A stretch of 36,855 nucleotides of DNA from Rossellomorea aquimaris (GCF_003315075.1 NZ_QNRJ01000030.1:1-36855), one strand, 5' to 3'. Positions 7,609 through 16,716 are shown, counted from the stretch's first letter. Numbers and translations: made by a program. Notes: generated by a model not told the origin, from the letters alone.

Positions 7609-8802
7609 ATGTTTAATAAGATCGAAGAAGCTCTGGAAGATTTGCAGGCAGGTAAAGTCGTCATCGTAGTCGATGATGAAAATCGGGAGAATGAGGGAGA
7701 CTTTATTGCCCTTGCCGATAAAGCGACTCCAGAAGTCATTAATTTTATGGCTAAAGAAGGAAGAGGCTTAATTTGTGCCCCGATAACAGAGGAAATTGCA
7801 CAAAAACTAAAGCTTGCACCCATGACGATGTCAAATACCGATCCTCATGGAACGGCCTTTACGATTTCTGTCGATCATAAATCCGCAACAACCGGGATTA
7901 GTGCATTTGAGAGATCGACCACCATACAAGAATTATTGAACCCGCACTCATTGCCCGAGGACTTCAAAAGACCCGGACACGTTTTTCCCCTTGTCGCCAA
8001 AAAAGGGGGGGTACTAAAACGGGCAGGACATACAGAAGCGGCCATCGATTTGGCTGTTCTGTCAGGTGCCAAGCCATCAGGTGTCATTTGTGAAATCATG
8101 AATGAAGACGGGACGATGGCAAGGGTACCTGAGTTGATGAAATTGGCTGATAAATGGAATCTGAAAATCATCTCCATTGAGGACCTTATCAGGTACAGAA
8201 GGAAAAAAGAAAAGCTCGTAACGAGAGAAGTGGAAATTGAACTTCCTACCGAATTTGGAAACTTCAAGGCCGTTGCTTACACAGAAAACCTTACAGGTAA
8301 AGAGCATATCGCGCTTGTGAAAGGAGAGTGGTCCGAGGATGAAGATGTACTCGTTCGCGTTCACTCTGAATGTTTGACGGGAGATGTATTCGGTTCCAAT
8401 CGCTGTGACTGTGGACCTCAGCTTGCCACAGCACTGACTCAAATTGAAGAGCATGGAAAAGGTGTACTGCTTTATATGAGACAGGAAGGCCGTGGGATTG
8501 GTTTAATCAATAAATTGAAGGCCTATAAGCTCCAGGAAGAAGGCTATGACACCGTTGAAGCTAATCAAAAACTGGGCTTTGGTGATGATTTAAGGGAATA
8601 TGGAATCGGAGCACAGATTCTGAGAGATTTAGGCATAACAAAGATGCGTTTACTGACCAATAATCCTAGAAAAATTGCCGGAATCAACGGGTACGGATTA
8701 GAAATTGCAGGTCGAGTACCGATCCAAATGCCGGCGAAATTCGAAAATGAGAAATATTTGAAAACAAAGCACGCAAAACTTGGACATATACTTAAATTTT
8801 AG
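7609..8802 (+). CDS. ribBA: RibBA: 3,4-dihydroxy-2-butanone 4-phosphate synthase / GTP cyclohydrolase II
   Basis: A 397-residue bifunctional enzyme that feeds both branches of riboflavin synthesis. The N-terminal DHBP synthase (about 1-200) has [11 protein letters not shown] at residues 22-32 and the RPGHVFPL and HTEAA motifs. The C-terminal GTP cyclohydrolase II has the zinc cysteines of [16 protein letters not shown] (Cys255, Cys266, Cys268) and the RQEGRGIGL loop. The start follows AGGGAGGGG; a short GGGG-TTG-CCCC inverted repeat (7598-7608) overlaps this site and abuts the ATG. The gene is called ribA in B. subtilis. It sits 17 bases after ribE and 12 before ribH. Confidence 0.97.
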   Translation: MFNKIEEALEDLQAGKVVIVVDDENRENEGDFIALADKATPEVINFMAKEGRGLICAPITEEIAQKLKLAPMTMSNTDPHGTAFTISVDHKSATTGISAFERSTTIQELLNPHSLPEDFKRPGHVFPLVAKKGGVLKRAGHTEAAIDLAVLSGAKPSGVICEIMNEDGTMARVPELMKLADKWNLKIISIEDLIRYRRKKEKLVTREVEIELPTEFGNFKAVAYTENLTGKEHIALVKGEWSEDEDVLVRVHSECLTGDVFGSNRCDCGPQLATALTQIEEHGKGVLLYMRQEGRGIGLINKLKAYKLQEEGYDTVEANQKLGFGDDLREYGIGAQILRDLGITKMRLLTNNPRKIAGINGYGLEIAGRVPIQMPAKFENEKYLKTKHAKLGHILKF

Positions 8803-8814
8803 GAGGAATATACA

Positions 8815-9285
8815 ATGAAAACAATTTATGAAGGTCATTTAGTAGGTTCAGGATTAAAGGTTGCAATAGTCGTATCACGTTTCAACGAGTTCATCACATC
8901 AAAGCTTCTGGGTGGGGCGGAAGATGCATTAAAGCGCCACGGCGTTGAAGAAGGAAATGTTTCTGTCACTTGGGTTCCAGGTGCATTTGAAATTCCTATG
9001 ATCGCCAAAAAACTTGCCCGTTCAGGGAAATATGATGCGGTCATAACTCTGGGAACGGTCATCCGCGGAGCAACTGCTCATTTTGAATACGTAAGTGGAG
9101 AGGTGGCCAAAGGAGTGGCCAATCTAAGCCTGCAGGAAGATGTACCCGTCATCTTTGGTGTCTTAACGACGGATACAATCGAGCAGGCAATCGAAAGAGC
9201 CGGTACCAAAGCAGGAAACAAGGGATGGGAAGCAGCGGTATCAGCCATTGAAATGGCTAATCTGATTCGTGAGATTGATAAGTAA
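8815..9285 (+). CDS. ribH: 6,7-dimethyl-8-ribityllumazine synthase
   Basis: A 156-residue lumazine synthase that condenses the RibD-derived pyrimidine with dihydroxybutanone phosphate from RibBA. Family motifs are visible: [10 protein letters not shown] near residue 20, VPGAFEIP near 55, and [14 protein letters not shown] with the catalytic histidine near 89, then NKGWEAA near the end. Bacillus homologues form the 60-subunit capsid that encloses riboflavin synthase. AGGAGGAATATACA leads to the ATG. It is the last gene of the operon; no ribT follows, in contrast to B. subtilis, and a terminator lies directly behind. Confidence 0.97.
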   Translation: MKTIYEGHLVGSGLKVAIVVSRFNEFITSKLLGGAEDALKRHGVEEGNVSVTWVPGAFEIPMIAKKLARSGKYDAVITLGTVIRGATAHFEYVSGEVAKGVANLSLQEDVPVIFGVLTTDTIEQAIERAGTKAGNKGWEAAVSAIEMANLIREIDK

Positions 9286-9297
9286 GATTTTTCTACC

Positions 9298-9332
9298 AAG
9301 CCAAGCCTCCATTTTGGGAAGCTTGGCTTTTT
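9298..9332 (+). terminator. Intrinsic terminator of the rib operon
   Basis: AAGCCAAGC and GCTTGGCTT pair in a 9-bp stem that can extend by CTTCC-like pairs around the loop, followed by TTTTT. Confidence 0.88.
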
Positions 9333-9375
9333 ACGAGGGACGGATCCGAGGGATATGTGGATAAAATTGTGAAAT

Positions 9376-9480
9376 GGCTGGATTATTCTCCAAAACGGCT
9401 GGATTTCTGGTGATTTCGGCTGGATTATTCGCAAAAGCCGCCGGATTATGTTCCATTTCGGTCGGATTCCTGATGGTGAA
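9376..9480. repeat. Five-unit 21-bp tandem repeat
   Basis: Units start at 9376, 9397, 9418, 9439 and 9460, each exactly 21 bases, around the core GGCTGGATT. Units 1 and 3 are near-identical (TTATTC then CAAAA); units 2 and 4 share ATTTC ends; unit 5 is diverged. The rest of 9333-9616 holds no supported gene. Because 21 is a multiple of three, the complement reads as a seven-residue repeat of the type IQPFWRI, but no ribosome site or ATG with a real gene profile supports translation. Confidence 0.85.
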
Positions 9481-9516
9481 CCAAAATCCCGCAGATCCCA
9501 CCCTCTAAAATACATA

Positions 9517-9545
9517 TTGGCAAACGTCAGGCCTTTTGCTAGAAT
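9517..9545 (+). promoter_or_regulatory. SigA promoter of the purine permease gene
   Basis: TTGGCA (9517-9522) and TAGAAT (9540-9545) are separated by 17 bases. A short hairpin, GCTCC-GGAGC (about 9556-9579), lies in the leader. The leader lacks the conserved purine-riboswitch core. Confidence 0.7.
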
Positions 9546-9616
9546 AGTATTTTGTGGCTCCCCTTATTATGGGAGGAGCGGGTAGGGAGAGGGCAGTTTT
9601 ATAGGAAGATTATATT

Positions 9617-10906
9617 ATGAAAGCACGTGGAGGTATTTTTCAGTTAAAGAATCACGGTACCACGATGAAGCAGGAGATGATGGCTGGAGCAATCGGTTAT
9701 TTCACGATTGTGTACATTATCGCTGTGAATGCTTTAATTCTTTCTGAAGCTGGAATTCCATTTGAAGGAGCGGTTATGGCAACCATTCTTGCCTCCTTCG
9801 TTGGGTGTTTGGTGATGGCCTTTTGGGCAAATGCACCAATCCTTCTGGTTCCAGGTATGGGAATTAATGCGATGTTTACGTTTACTCTCGTAAAATCATC
9901 CGGCTTAACGTGGCAGGAAGCTTTAGCTGTCGTAGTGATTTCAGGAATACTCTTTATGATCATTGCATTTACAAAGCTTTCAAAAGTATTATCGGAAGCC
10001 ATTCCCAAAACATTAAAAGAAGCCATCACTGTAGGATTAGGGATGTTCTTAATGTTTATCGGTCTTGAAAAAGGTGGTCTCATCCAAAGAGGAGAGAGTG
10101 CCATCATCATGATTGGTGATTTTGGGGAATTAAAGGTGTTGGCCACGGTGCTGACATTCCTGGTGACGATCTTTTTGTTTGTTCGAAATGTGAAAGGTCA
10201 ATTTTTATGGAGTATTGCTTTTGGAACCATACTGGGATTCATCTTTGGGATCGAACCATCGATTCAGTCCAGTTCATTCCAATTAAGTGAATACAGTCAG
10301 GTTTTCGGTCAAATATCCTTTAGTGCCATATTGGAGATTCCGTTTTGGATTGCGGTTTTTTCTGTTACGATGGTGCTGGTATTTGAAAACATCGGTCTCG
10401 TTCATGGACATACGGATATGATTGATCAACCTCATAAATACTCTAAAGCCTTCCAGGCGAATGCATTTTCTGCCTTTACATCAGGATTCTTCGGAACGAG
10501 TCCGACAGTTTCTACTGTAGAAAGTGCTGCAGCCATGACAGCAGGTGGTCGTACGGGACTAACGAGTTTGACTACTGGAGTATTATTCTTGGGATCTGTG
10601 TTGTTTATTCCGTATTTAAAGTGGATTCCAGATCATGCTATCGCCCCAATCCTCATTATCATTGGCGGCTTAATGATTCAAAATATACGACATATGGATC
10701 TTCGTGATTTAACAGAGGCATTTCCAGCCATTTTTATCATTGCGATGATTCCATTTACGTACAGTATTGCAGATGGAATTGCCATCGGCTTTATCCTTTA
10801 TCCAATTTTAAAATTGGCTACAGGTAAAGCGAGAGAAGTATCCATTCCTCTATATATCATTGCTGCATTGTTCCTTATGAACTTCTTTGTTCATTCGATT
10901 CATTAA
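9617..10906 (+). CDS. NCS2/AzgA-family purine (hypoxanthine/guanine) permease, PbuG/PbuO-like
   Basis: A 429-residue integral membrane transporter with about 12-14 hydrophobic segments. Features of the AzgA branch are the N-terminal E(M)MAGAIGYFTIVYIIAVN stretch near residues 20-38, the VPGMGINA motif near 80-90, the FENIGLVHGHTDMID segment, and FFGTSPTVSTVESAAAM-like signature near residues 295-315. It should import purine bases with a cation. B. subtilis has two such proteins, PbuG and PbuO; I cannot decide between them. The ribosome site GGAAGA is weak. It is monocistronic, with its own promoter and a large terminator. Confidence 0.9.
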   Translation: MKARGGIFQLKNHGTTMKQEMMAGAIGYFTIVYIIAVNALILSEAGIPFEGAVMATILASFVGCLVMAFWANAPILLVPGMGINAMFTFTLVKSSGLTWQEALAVVVISGILFMIIAFTKLSKVLSEAIPKTLKEAITVGLGMFLMFIGLEKGGLIQRGESAIIMIGDFGELKVLATVLTFLVTIFLFVRNVKGQFLWSIAFGTILGFIFGIEPSIQSSSFQLSEYSQVFGQISFSAILEIPFWIAVFSVTMVLVFENIGLVHGHTDMIDQPHKYSKAFQANAFSAFTSGFFGTSPTVSTVESAAAMTAGGRTGLTSLTTGVLFLGSVLFIPYLKWIPDHAIAPILIIIGGLMIQNIRHMDLRDLTEAFPAIFIIAMIPFTYSIADGIAIGFILYPILKLATGKAREVSIPLYIIAALFLMNFFVHSIH

Positions 10907-10917
10907 AGCGGTAAAGA

Positions 10918-10985
10918 ACTCAAGTGGATTTGTTCAATATTACGATTGTAATCGTAGTTGATGACAGGTCTGCTTGAGTTTTTTT
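10918..10985 (+). terminator. Long hairpin terminator of the permease gene
   Basis: ACTCAAG (10918-10924) pairs with CTTGAGT (10973-10979), continued by G-T-rich pairs, and a nested perfect stem TACGATT/AATCGTA sits at 10941-10956. Seven T follow. The stem is unusually long at about 62 bases. Confidence 0.8.
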
Positions 10986-11109
10986 GGTCCTTACAACTAC
11001 TTCCAAATTTCGTAGACTTTCCACATATTTATTGGTAATATTATAGTAATTAATGAAACTTTTGAACTATTTATATACATATATCAGGAAATCATCAGGG
11101 GTGAGTGTA

Positions 11110-12357
11110 GTGGAAGTGTTTGTAGCGAGACAGCCGATTTTTGATCGGAATGGAGAAACCGTAGCTTATGAGCTTCTGTACCGAAACAATGAAATGAATA
11201 TGGTTCCGAATATAGATGGAGACCATGCCACGGCCGATGTCATTATTAATAGCTATTTGAATATTGGTCTTGAAAGCTTGTCCGCAGGCAAGCCATGCTT
11301 CATCAATTTCACAGAAAATCTTTTAATGCATAGAGTCCCTACCTACTTCAATCCGAAGGAAATTGTCGTGGAAATTTTGGAAAATGTAGTTCCTAGTCCT
11401 GAAATCCTGAATGTTTGCTTAGAGTTAAAGGAACTGGGTTATAAAATCGCTTTAGACGATTTTGTCTTTAATGATTCAGATCCTAACTACTTAAAATTAA
11501 TGAAAATTGCGGATTATGTGAAGGTTGATTTTCTCCATACAACGGACACTGACCGGGGAACGATTGAAGTTTTCGCTAATTTACTGGGGTACAAGCTTCT
11601 GGCAGAAAAAGTGGAGACAGAGGAACAATATGAAGAAGCAAGGAGAAACGGATACGATTTCTTTCAAGGGTATTTCTTTAGTAAACCAAAAATCATTTCT
11701 ACTCATGACGTACCTACATATTTTCATTCCTATTATTCGATTATTCAAAGCCTGGAAATGACGGAACCGAGCATTGATGTGATTAGTCGATTGATTGAAC
11801 AGGATCTTTCTTTGTCCTATAAACTATTAAAATTAATCAATTCACCATCTTACCGCCCTAAACATAAAATTCATTCTATTCGACAGGCTATTGTTCTATT
11901 GGGTCTTCTGGAAATTAAACGATGGATCTATGTTTTAGCTGTCAGGGAACAGGTAGGTAAGAGGAAGCAATTAGAAAACGAAGTTATTACATTATCTTTA
12001 ACCAGGGCAAAAATGTGTGAGTTGCTGGCAGAGAAGCACAATCGAGGTTCAGTGAAGTCGAGCTATTTCCTAACGGGTATGTTTTCATTGATGGAAACTA
12101 TATTATCTATGCCATTTGAAGTCATTCTGAATGAATTACCATTGAATGATGAAATCTGCAATGCACTAACGGGCTCCTCAAACGAGTTCAAAGACATTCT
12201 GGAGCTGGTCGTTTTGCTTGAAAAAGCTGACTGGACAGCAATCGAAACCAAAATGGACGAACTGAAATTAAACAAAAAAGATGTGATAGAATGCTATCAA
12301 ACATCATGTAAATGGACCCGAGACCTCTTACATCATGAAATAGCAGAGATCCGTTAG
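11110..12357 (+). CDS. EAL-HDOD protein, YuxH type (cyclic-di-GMP phosphodiesterase or signalling protein)
   Basis: A 415-residue protein. I choose the GTG at 11110 because it gives the family N-terminus MEVFVARQPIF and has AGGGGTGAG 6 bases upstream; ATG 11053 would add 19 unsupported residues. Residues about 1-190 are an EAL domain: ELL (Glu21) replaces EAL, while Asn66, Glu88, Asp116-Asp117, Lys138, Glu166 and Gln186 match the usual metal and catalytic positions, so activity is plausible. Residues about 200-400 are an HDOD domain (SLSYKLLKLINS and SIRQAIVLLGL motifs). No membrane or sensor part is seen. It ends base-to-base against the convergent gene at 12358. B. subtilis YuxH has the same architecture. 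Confidence 0.88.
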   Translation: MEVFVARQPIFDRNGETVAYELLYRNNEMNMVPNIDGDHATADVIINSYLNIGLESLSAGKPCFINFTENLLMHRVPTYFNPKEIVVEILENVVPSPEILNVCLELKELGYKIALDDFVFNDSDPNYLKLMKIADYVKVDFLHTTDTDRGTIEVFANLLGYKLLAEKVETEEQYEEARRNGYDFFQGYFFSKPKIISTHDVPTYFHSYYSIIQSLEMTEPSIDVISRLIEQDLSLSYKLLKLINSPSYRPKHKIHSIRQAIVLLGLLEIKRWIYVLAVREQVGKRKQLENEVITLSLTRAKMCELLAEKHNRGSVKSSYFLTGMFSLMETILSMPFEVILNELPLNDEICNALTGSSNEFKDILELVVLLEKADWTAIETKMDELKLNKKDVIECYQTSCKWTRDLLHHEIAEIR

Positions 12358-12654
12358 TTACCAAACAGGTTTATATTCCCCTGGTGTCAGATATTTTCGT
12401 TGGGGCTTTATATATCTCTTCAATTCAATGAGAAGTAAACGCTGTAGGTGCTTAGAAGATATTTGGCAGGCTACATCTTTAGGAAAAGGATAGATGCCGA
12501 TTTGATTGAAACGCACACGAAAGAGACCTTCATGTAAAAGGTCTTTTTTGTCATTCAGAATATGGGTCAATACAGTCACATCCCGGGAAGCGAATTCGTC
12601 ACACGCTTCTTCCACCTCTTGAACTTGAAACCGAAAAATATACTCATCTGTCAT
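12358..12654 (-). CDS. Small uncharacterised protein
   Basis: A 98-residue, mostly hydrophilic protein with no membrane segment or motif I recognise; alternating acidic and basic stretches and a C-terminal helix-rich half (about residues 60-85). The start is placed at the ATG at 12654 (N-terminus MTDEYIFRF), 6 bases after GGTG; upstream in-frame starts lack a site. Its stop codon directly abuts the stop codon of the EAL-HDOD gene on the other strand, with no terminator between them. Function unknown. Confidence 0.6.
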   Translation of the reverse strand: MTDEYIFRFQVQEVEEACDEFASRDVTVLTHILNDKKDLLHEGLFRVRFNQIGIYPFPKDVACQISSKHLQRLLLIELKRYIKPQRKYLTPGEYKPVW

Positions 12655-12838
12655 GATCATCACCCATCTCATTGTCTCTAAATGGACGAAGAAATTCAAC
12701 TTTTAAGTTTTCTACAAGTCACACCTTGAGGATTATCTTTAATAATATAGGGTGAGATGATTGCGAAAAGAGCTTGTTTGTGGCAAGCTAAGACTATTAA
12801 GAATAGTTTACTAGTAAATTACCGTGGAGGGATTCACG

Positions 12839-13834
12839 ATGAACTTGAATCTAATTAAATGTCATGGCTCTGGAAATGACTTTCTACTGATTGATGAAAT
12901 GACGAATGGGTACGAATTCACTGAAGAAGCAAGGCAAAATCTTGCCCTTGCACTATGTGATCGAAAGTCGGGTATTGGAGCGGATGGAATTCTATTTGTG
13001 CTGTCAAGTGAACATTGCGATGCACAAATGAGGGTATTCAATGCAGATGGATCTGAAGCATCCATGTGCGGGAATGGTCTTCGTTGTGTAGGTCGCTATG
13101 TGTGTGAACTTCTTGACAAAACGACGATAGTGATACAGACGATGAAAGCGGATCTGCGTGTTTCAGCTCAAGAAGCTATATATGAAAATATACCGACATA
13201 TAATGTTGAAATTTCCCCTGTATTATTTGAATTGGATAAATTGCCGATGAATATGGATCGTGAAAAGGTAGTGGACGAGAAAATCCCTGAAATTTCAGAT
13301 CGATTATCGTTCACTGCACTGGCGGTCCCCAATCCTCATCTCATTAGTGTTGTAAGCACAGAACATATTCTTTCGAATGAACAGAAGACGATTGCTGAAA
13401 CAGTAAATGGTCCCAATAATCTCTTTCCTGACGGAGTCAATGTCAGTTTTGTTCATCCATTAGAAAAAGGTGCGATTTATGTTCGTACCTTCGAAAGAGG
13501 AGTAGGCTTTACAAATGCTTGTGGAACGGCTATGTCTGCATCCAGCCTTGTGACATGCTTACTCAATCAGAATGAGTTTGGCAAGGAAATAGATGTATAT
13601 AATAATGGTGGGAAAGTACGTGTTGTGGTGAACCAATTAGGTGAAGGGCAATACAATATGGAGTTGATCGGGAATGCAACATATCTCTACCAGGCCCAAT
13701 TTGAATTGTCTATCACACATCCTGAAGATTATCGTGAGATTTCCAGACAGGATTTTACTGAAGAAGGAACGTACGAACTGCTTCAGAATCATGCCAAATC
13801 AATTGTTGATAGTAAAGTATTTATGAGTGCCTAA
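12839..13834 (+). CDS. dapF: Diaminopimelate epimerase, long Firmicutes type
   Basis: A 331-residue enzyme that interconverts LL- and meso-diaminopimelate for lysine and peptidoglycan synthesis. Both active-site cysteines are present: CGNGLRC (Cys77) and NACGTAMSASS (Cys228). The N-terminal HGSGNDF motif is also typical. It is about 50 residues longer than the usual 275-285-residue DapF and resembles the longer lactobacillus-like branch, with an insert around residues 115-150. ATG 12839 is chosen because GGAGG at 12826-12830 is 8 bases away; GTG 12824 lies in front of the site. A related racemase of other amino acids is a less likely alternative. Confidence 0.88.
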   Translation: MNLNLIKCHGSGNDFLLIDEMTNGYEFTEEARQNLALALCDRKSGIGADGILFVLSSEHCDAQMRVFNADGSEASMCGNGLRCVGRYVCELLDKTTIVIQTMKADLRVSAQEAIYENIPTYNVEISPVLFELDKLPMNMDREKVVDEKIPEISDRLSFTALAVPNPHLISVVSTEHILSNEQKTIAETVNGPNNLFPDGVNVSFVHPLEKGAIYVRTFERGVGFTNACGTAMSASSLVTCLLNQNEFGKEIDVYNNGGKVRVVVNQLGEGQYNMELIGNATYLYQAQFELSITHPEDYREISRQDFTEEGTYELLQNHAKSIVDSKVFMSA

Positions 13835-13873
13835 ATGAATAAAAAGCCTGAGCTTGTGTAAGTCAGGTGAGAG

Positions 13874-13912
13874 TGTCCCAAAAAGCTAGGCTTTTGGGAC
13901 ATTCTTTTTTTT
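13874..13912 (+). terminator. Terminator of dapF that contains the ligD stop codon
   Basis: GTCCCAAAA and TTTTGGGAC enclose AGCTAGGC, with a GC pair extending it, followed by TTCTTTTTTTT. The reverse strand reads through the stem into its loop, where the ligD stop codon (13886-13888) lies. Confidence 0.88.
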
Positions 13913-15748
13913 GTGATTGGATTGCTGTTTCAAAAATTGAATCACGTCACAAAATGGCTGGAGATCTTTTACCCAATCGAATGTAGTAAAGGGACAACCC
14001 ATCTGCCGGAACCTTTGCAAAACAACATCTATTGTAAAGTGTTCTGGATGGAGGTCCTCATTTACTTCATACCACCAGAGGGGAGTGGCGATTAAAGCAT
14101 CTTCATTTCCCCTTAGGGAATAAGGCGCAATGATGGTTTTTCCTTCTCCATGCTGAATGTAGTCCACGTATAACCTGCCTTTTCGGTTCTTTTTTAAACG
14201 CTCGATCGTAAAATCCTCAGGATAATTGGTCACAAGGTAATGTGCAATGAATTCAGTAAACAAGCCGGTGTCCTTCCATGTGTATCCCGGTGGTATGGGA
14301 ATATACACCTGCAGTCCCTTATTTCCTGACGTTTTCACAAAACTATGGAGGTTGAGTCGGTCGAATAGTTCTTTCATAATGGAAGCCGCTTTAACCGCCA
14401 GGGAGAATTGATCCCTGCTGGGTGGGTCTAAGTCAAAGACCACTTCGTTGACAGATGCATCCTTCGTTCTTTGGAAAGGAATGTGAAATTCCAATGCAAG
14501 CTGATTTCCAAGCCAAATCAATGTCTCCAAGTTATTGCATACCGTATAGTCGATATTGTCCTCCTTGTACGTTTCAATAAATGAAGGGGCGTAATCAGGC
14601 GTATTTTTCTGGTAAAAGGATTCACCAAATAGCCCGTGTGGAAAACGAATACAAGTCAATGGCCTATCCTTCAGAAAAGGCAAAATAGCGACGGACATCT
14701 TCCGAAGATACCGAACGTAATCAAGCTTAGTCATTGAGACTTTCTGAAACAATTCCTTATCTGGATGAGTAATTTCAACCCCACGTGGAAGGGAGGCTTC
14801 GTCCAGCTTGAATTGCTCCATGGTGCAGGATTCCGGGGTAATGGAAAATAGAAATCGATGAAAATGTGGTTCCCTCAGTTGATCCTCATACCAATTCAAA
14901 TATGAAATTTCCACGGTTATAGCTGGGTCTATGTAATAAAGGGAATTCACATTCTTCGTACTATTCTTTTTGATCATTGCTTTTAATGATTTTTTCTCTT
15001 CAGGAGAAAGACCAAAGTGAAATAAGCCTATCGGCATAATCTTTTCGTTATCGAAAACGCCAATGTGATAGTAATCGTTCGTTTCATCCAGCGCAGTGAT
15101 GAAACAGTGACAGTGTTTCCAATTCTTAGTTTTTACCCAGCTCGTACTTCGTTTTCCCGCTTCCCACCTACTATTCTTCCTCTTGGCGATAACGCCCTCA
15201 CCTTCCTCTTTTTCTACAAGTTCCCATATTTCCTGCCGATTGTTGAAATAGGGAACCATTTGAAGGGAAGGTGGGAGAGAGGGGGTAGGTTCTAACGGCA
15301 ATTGAAGAAAGGTAAAAAACTCTTTCAATTTTTCTTTTCTTGTAAGGTAAGGTTCGGATGCAAATGATTTCTTCCCATACTGGAGTAAATCGAATGCCAG
15401 AAATTTAACGGGTCTTCCGGCTGCAGCATGATCGATTTTCTGCTTATTTCGCATTCTGCCTCTTATCTGTAATTCAAAGAATTCACTGCTGCAGGAAGAG
15501 CGTAATAGGGCGATCTCTCCATCCAAAATGAAAGGTGTAGGTAAATCTCTTTCATTGAGTAATGTTTTAATCTCTTTTTCAATTTCCGGAAAGTGTGGAA
15601 GCAATTCCTTACCGTTTCGACTTTGAAGACTTATCTGATTCTCAGAATCAACGTAGAGAATTCCGCGAAATCCATCATATTTCACTTCATAAAGCCATTC
15701 CTCATTTTCAGGGAGTTCATCATATAAGGTAGGAAGCATCGGTTTCAT
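13886..15748 (-). CDS. ligD: LigD: ATP-dependent DNA ligase/polymerase for end joining
   Basis: A 620-residue repair enzyme for non-homologous end joining of double-strand breaks. The ligase domain comes first (about residues 1-300), with the adenylation lysine Lys23 in EVKYDGFRG and later ligase motifs such as FILDGEIAL, GEGVIAK and WVKTKNW. The archaeo-eukaryotic primase-type polymerase domain is C-terminal (about 325-605), with the metal aspartates in FDLDPP (Asp439, Asp441). The nuclease/phosphoesterase domain found in mycobacterial LigD is absent, as in B. subtilis LigD (YkoU), which has the same order. AGGTGA precedes the ATG. It diverges from ku, separated by 137 bases. Confidence 0.96.
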   Translation of the reverse strand: MKPMLPTLYDELPENEEWLYEVKYDGFRGILYVDSENQISLQSRNGKELLPHFPEIEKEIKTLLNERDLPTPFILDGEIALLRSSCSSEFFELQIRGRMRNKQKIDHAAAGRPVKFLAFDLLQYGKKSFASEPYLTRKEKLKEFFTFLQLPLEPTPSLPPSLQMVPYFNNRQEIWELVEKEEGEGVIAKRKNSRWEAGKRSTSWVKTKNWKHCHCFITALDETNDYYHIGVFDNEKIMPIGLFHFGLSPEEKKSLKAMIKKNSTKNVNSLYYIDPAITVEISYLNWYEDQLREPHFHRFLFSITPESCTMEQFKLDEASLPRGVEITHPDKELFQKVSMTKLDYVRYLRKMSVAILPFLKDRPLTCIRFPHGLFGESFYQKNTPDYAPSFIETYKEDNIDYTVCNNLETLIWLGNQLALEFHIPFQRTKDASVNEVVFDLDPPSRDQFSLAVKAASIMKELFDRLNLHSFVKTSGNKGLQVYIPIPPGYTWKDTGLFTEFIAHYLVTNYPEDFTIERLKKNRKGRLYVDYIQHGEGKTIIAPYSLRGNEDALIATPLWWYEVNEDLHPEHFTIDVVLQRFRQMGCPFTTFDWVKDLQPFCDVIQFLKQQSNHKKKNVPKA

Positions 15749-15885
15749 ATCTATTCACCTGATTTTTAGTATTAGTGTGACCAATGAGAGTTTATTTATT
15801 TCCAGATGTTTAAGGGAATGAAGAGTATCGGACAACTAAATGATAAGGATAAGGGATTAGTTTATGTAAAGGAGGGTATTGATAT

Positions 15886-16716
15886 ATGCATACGATGTGG
15901 AAAGGCTCAATTAGTTTTGGACTGGTGAACATCCCCATTAAACTTCATTCTGCTACAGAAGATCGTGATATTAAGCTTCGTTCACTTCATAAAGAGTGTC
16001 ATACACCGATTAAATATGAAAAAGTATGTCCAGCTTGTGAAAAAGAAATCGGACATGATGACATCGTTAAAGGCTATGAAGTGACGAAAGGGAAATTTGT
16101 CGTTCTTGAAGAAGAGGAATTGAAGGAATTGAAGGAAGCGAATGGGGATAAAGCCGTGGAAATAGTAGACTTTATCAAAATGGAGGAAATCGACCCGATA
16201 TTCTTTGATCGAAGTTATTTCGTTTCACCGAATGATGGAGGGAAAAAAGCATATTCATTATTGCGAAAAGCTCTTCAGGAATCAGGAAAAGTAGGTATCG
16301 CCAAAATCACGATGAGAACGAAAGAACAACTCTCCATCGTTCGGGTATATGAAAATACACTCGTAATGGAAACCATTCATTATCCTGATGAAGTGAGGGG
16401 TACAGGGGATGTACCGAATGTTCCAGAAGAAGATGAAATAACGGACAAAGAGCTGAAAACAGCAACGATGTTGATCGATCAGCTCACAACTGAATTTCAA
16501 CCGGATAACTATAAAGATCAGTATCGTGAACGCTTGAGTCAGTTGATTGAATCGAAGCAAACCGGGGAAAAGGTAGTCACAACGAAAGAAAAAGAACCAA
16601 GAGAAAATGTGACAGATTTAATGGCAGCACTTCAAGCTTCCATTGATTCATCCAAACCGAAAAAGACGAAGAAGCAAACGAAAAAGAAGACGACTTCAAA
16701 GAAAAAAGCTCAATAA
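15886..16716 (+). CDS. ku: Ku DNA end-binding protein
   Basis: A 276-residue bacterial Ku (B. subtilis YkoV type). It forms a ring that threads onto broken DNA ends and recruits LigD, encoded divergently next door. MWKGSISFGLVNIPIKL near the N-terminus is the family signature; the core beta-barrel runs to about residue 215, followed by the arch and bridge region. The C-terminal 25 residues are a lysine-rich tail (KPKKTKKQTKKKTTSKKK), a DNA-binding extension seen in several bacterial Ku proteins. AAGGAGGG lies upstream of the ATG. In B. subtilis this pair is expressed in sporulation; I did not find a convincing SigG promoter here. Confidence 0.96.
   Translation: MHTMWKGSISFGLVNIPIKLHSATEDRDIKLRSLHKECHTPIKYEKVCPACEKEIGHDDIVKGYEVTKGKFVVLEEEELKELKEANGDKAVEIVDFIKMEEIDPIFFDRSYFVSPNDGGKKAYSLLRKALQESGKVGIAKITMRTKEQLSIVRVYENTLVMETIHYPDEVRGTGDVPNVPEEDEITDKELKTATMLIDQLTTEFQPDNYKDQYRERLSQLIESKQTGEKVVTTKEKEPRENVTDLMAALQASIDSSKPKKTKKQTKKKTTSKKKAQ

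Noticed and set aside
7530..8454. Reverse-strand ORFs across ribBA (also similar ones across other genes)
   Set aside because: Shadows of well-supported genes; compositions low in motif content and no ribosome sites.
9376..9480. CRISPR array
   Set aside because: Units follow directly without unique spacers, and no cas gene is nearby.
9078..9515. 145-residue reverse-strand ORF with heptapeptide repeats
   Set aside because: It runs through ribH on the opposite strand and owes its length to that and the 21-bp array; no ribosome site or plausible N-terminus.
9546..9616. Purine riboswitch before the purine permease
   Set aside because: The leader is too short and lacks the conserved aptamer core; only a small GCTCC/GGAGC hairpin is present.
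15749..15885. SigG promoter between ligD and ku
   Set aside because: Expected from B. subtilis, but no pair close to the SigG consensus with correct spacing was seen.
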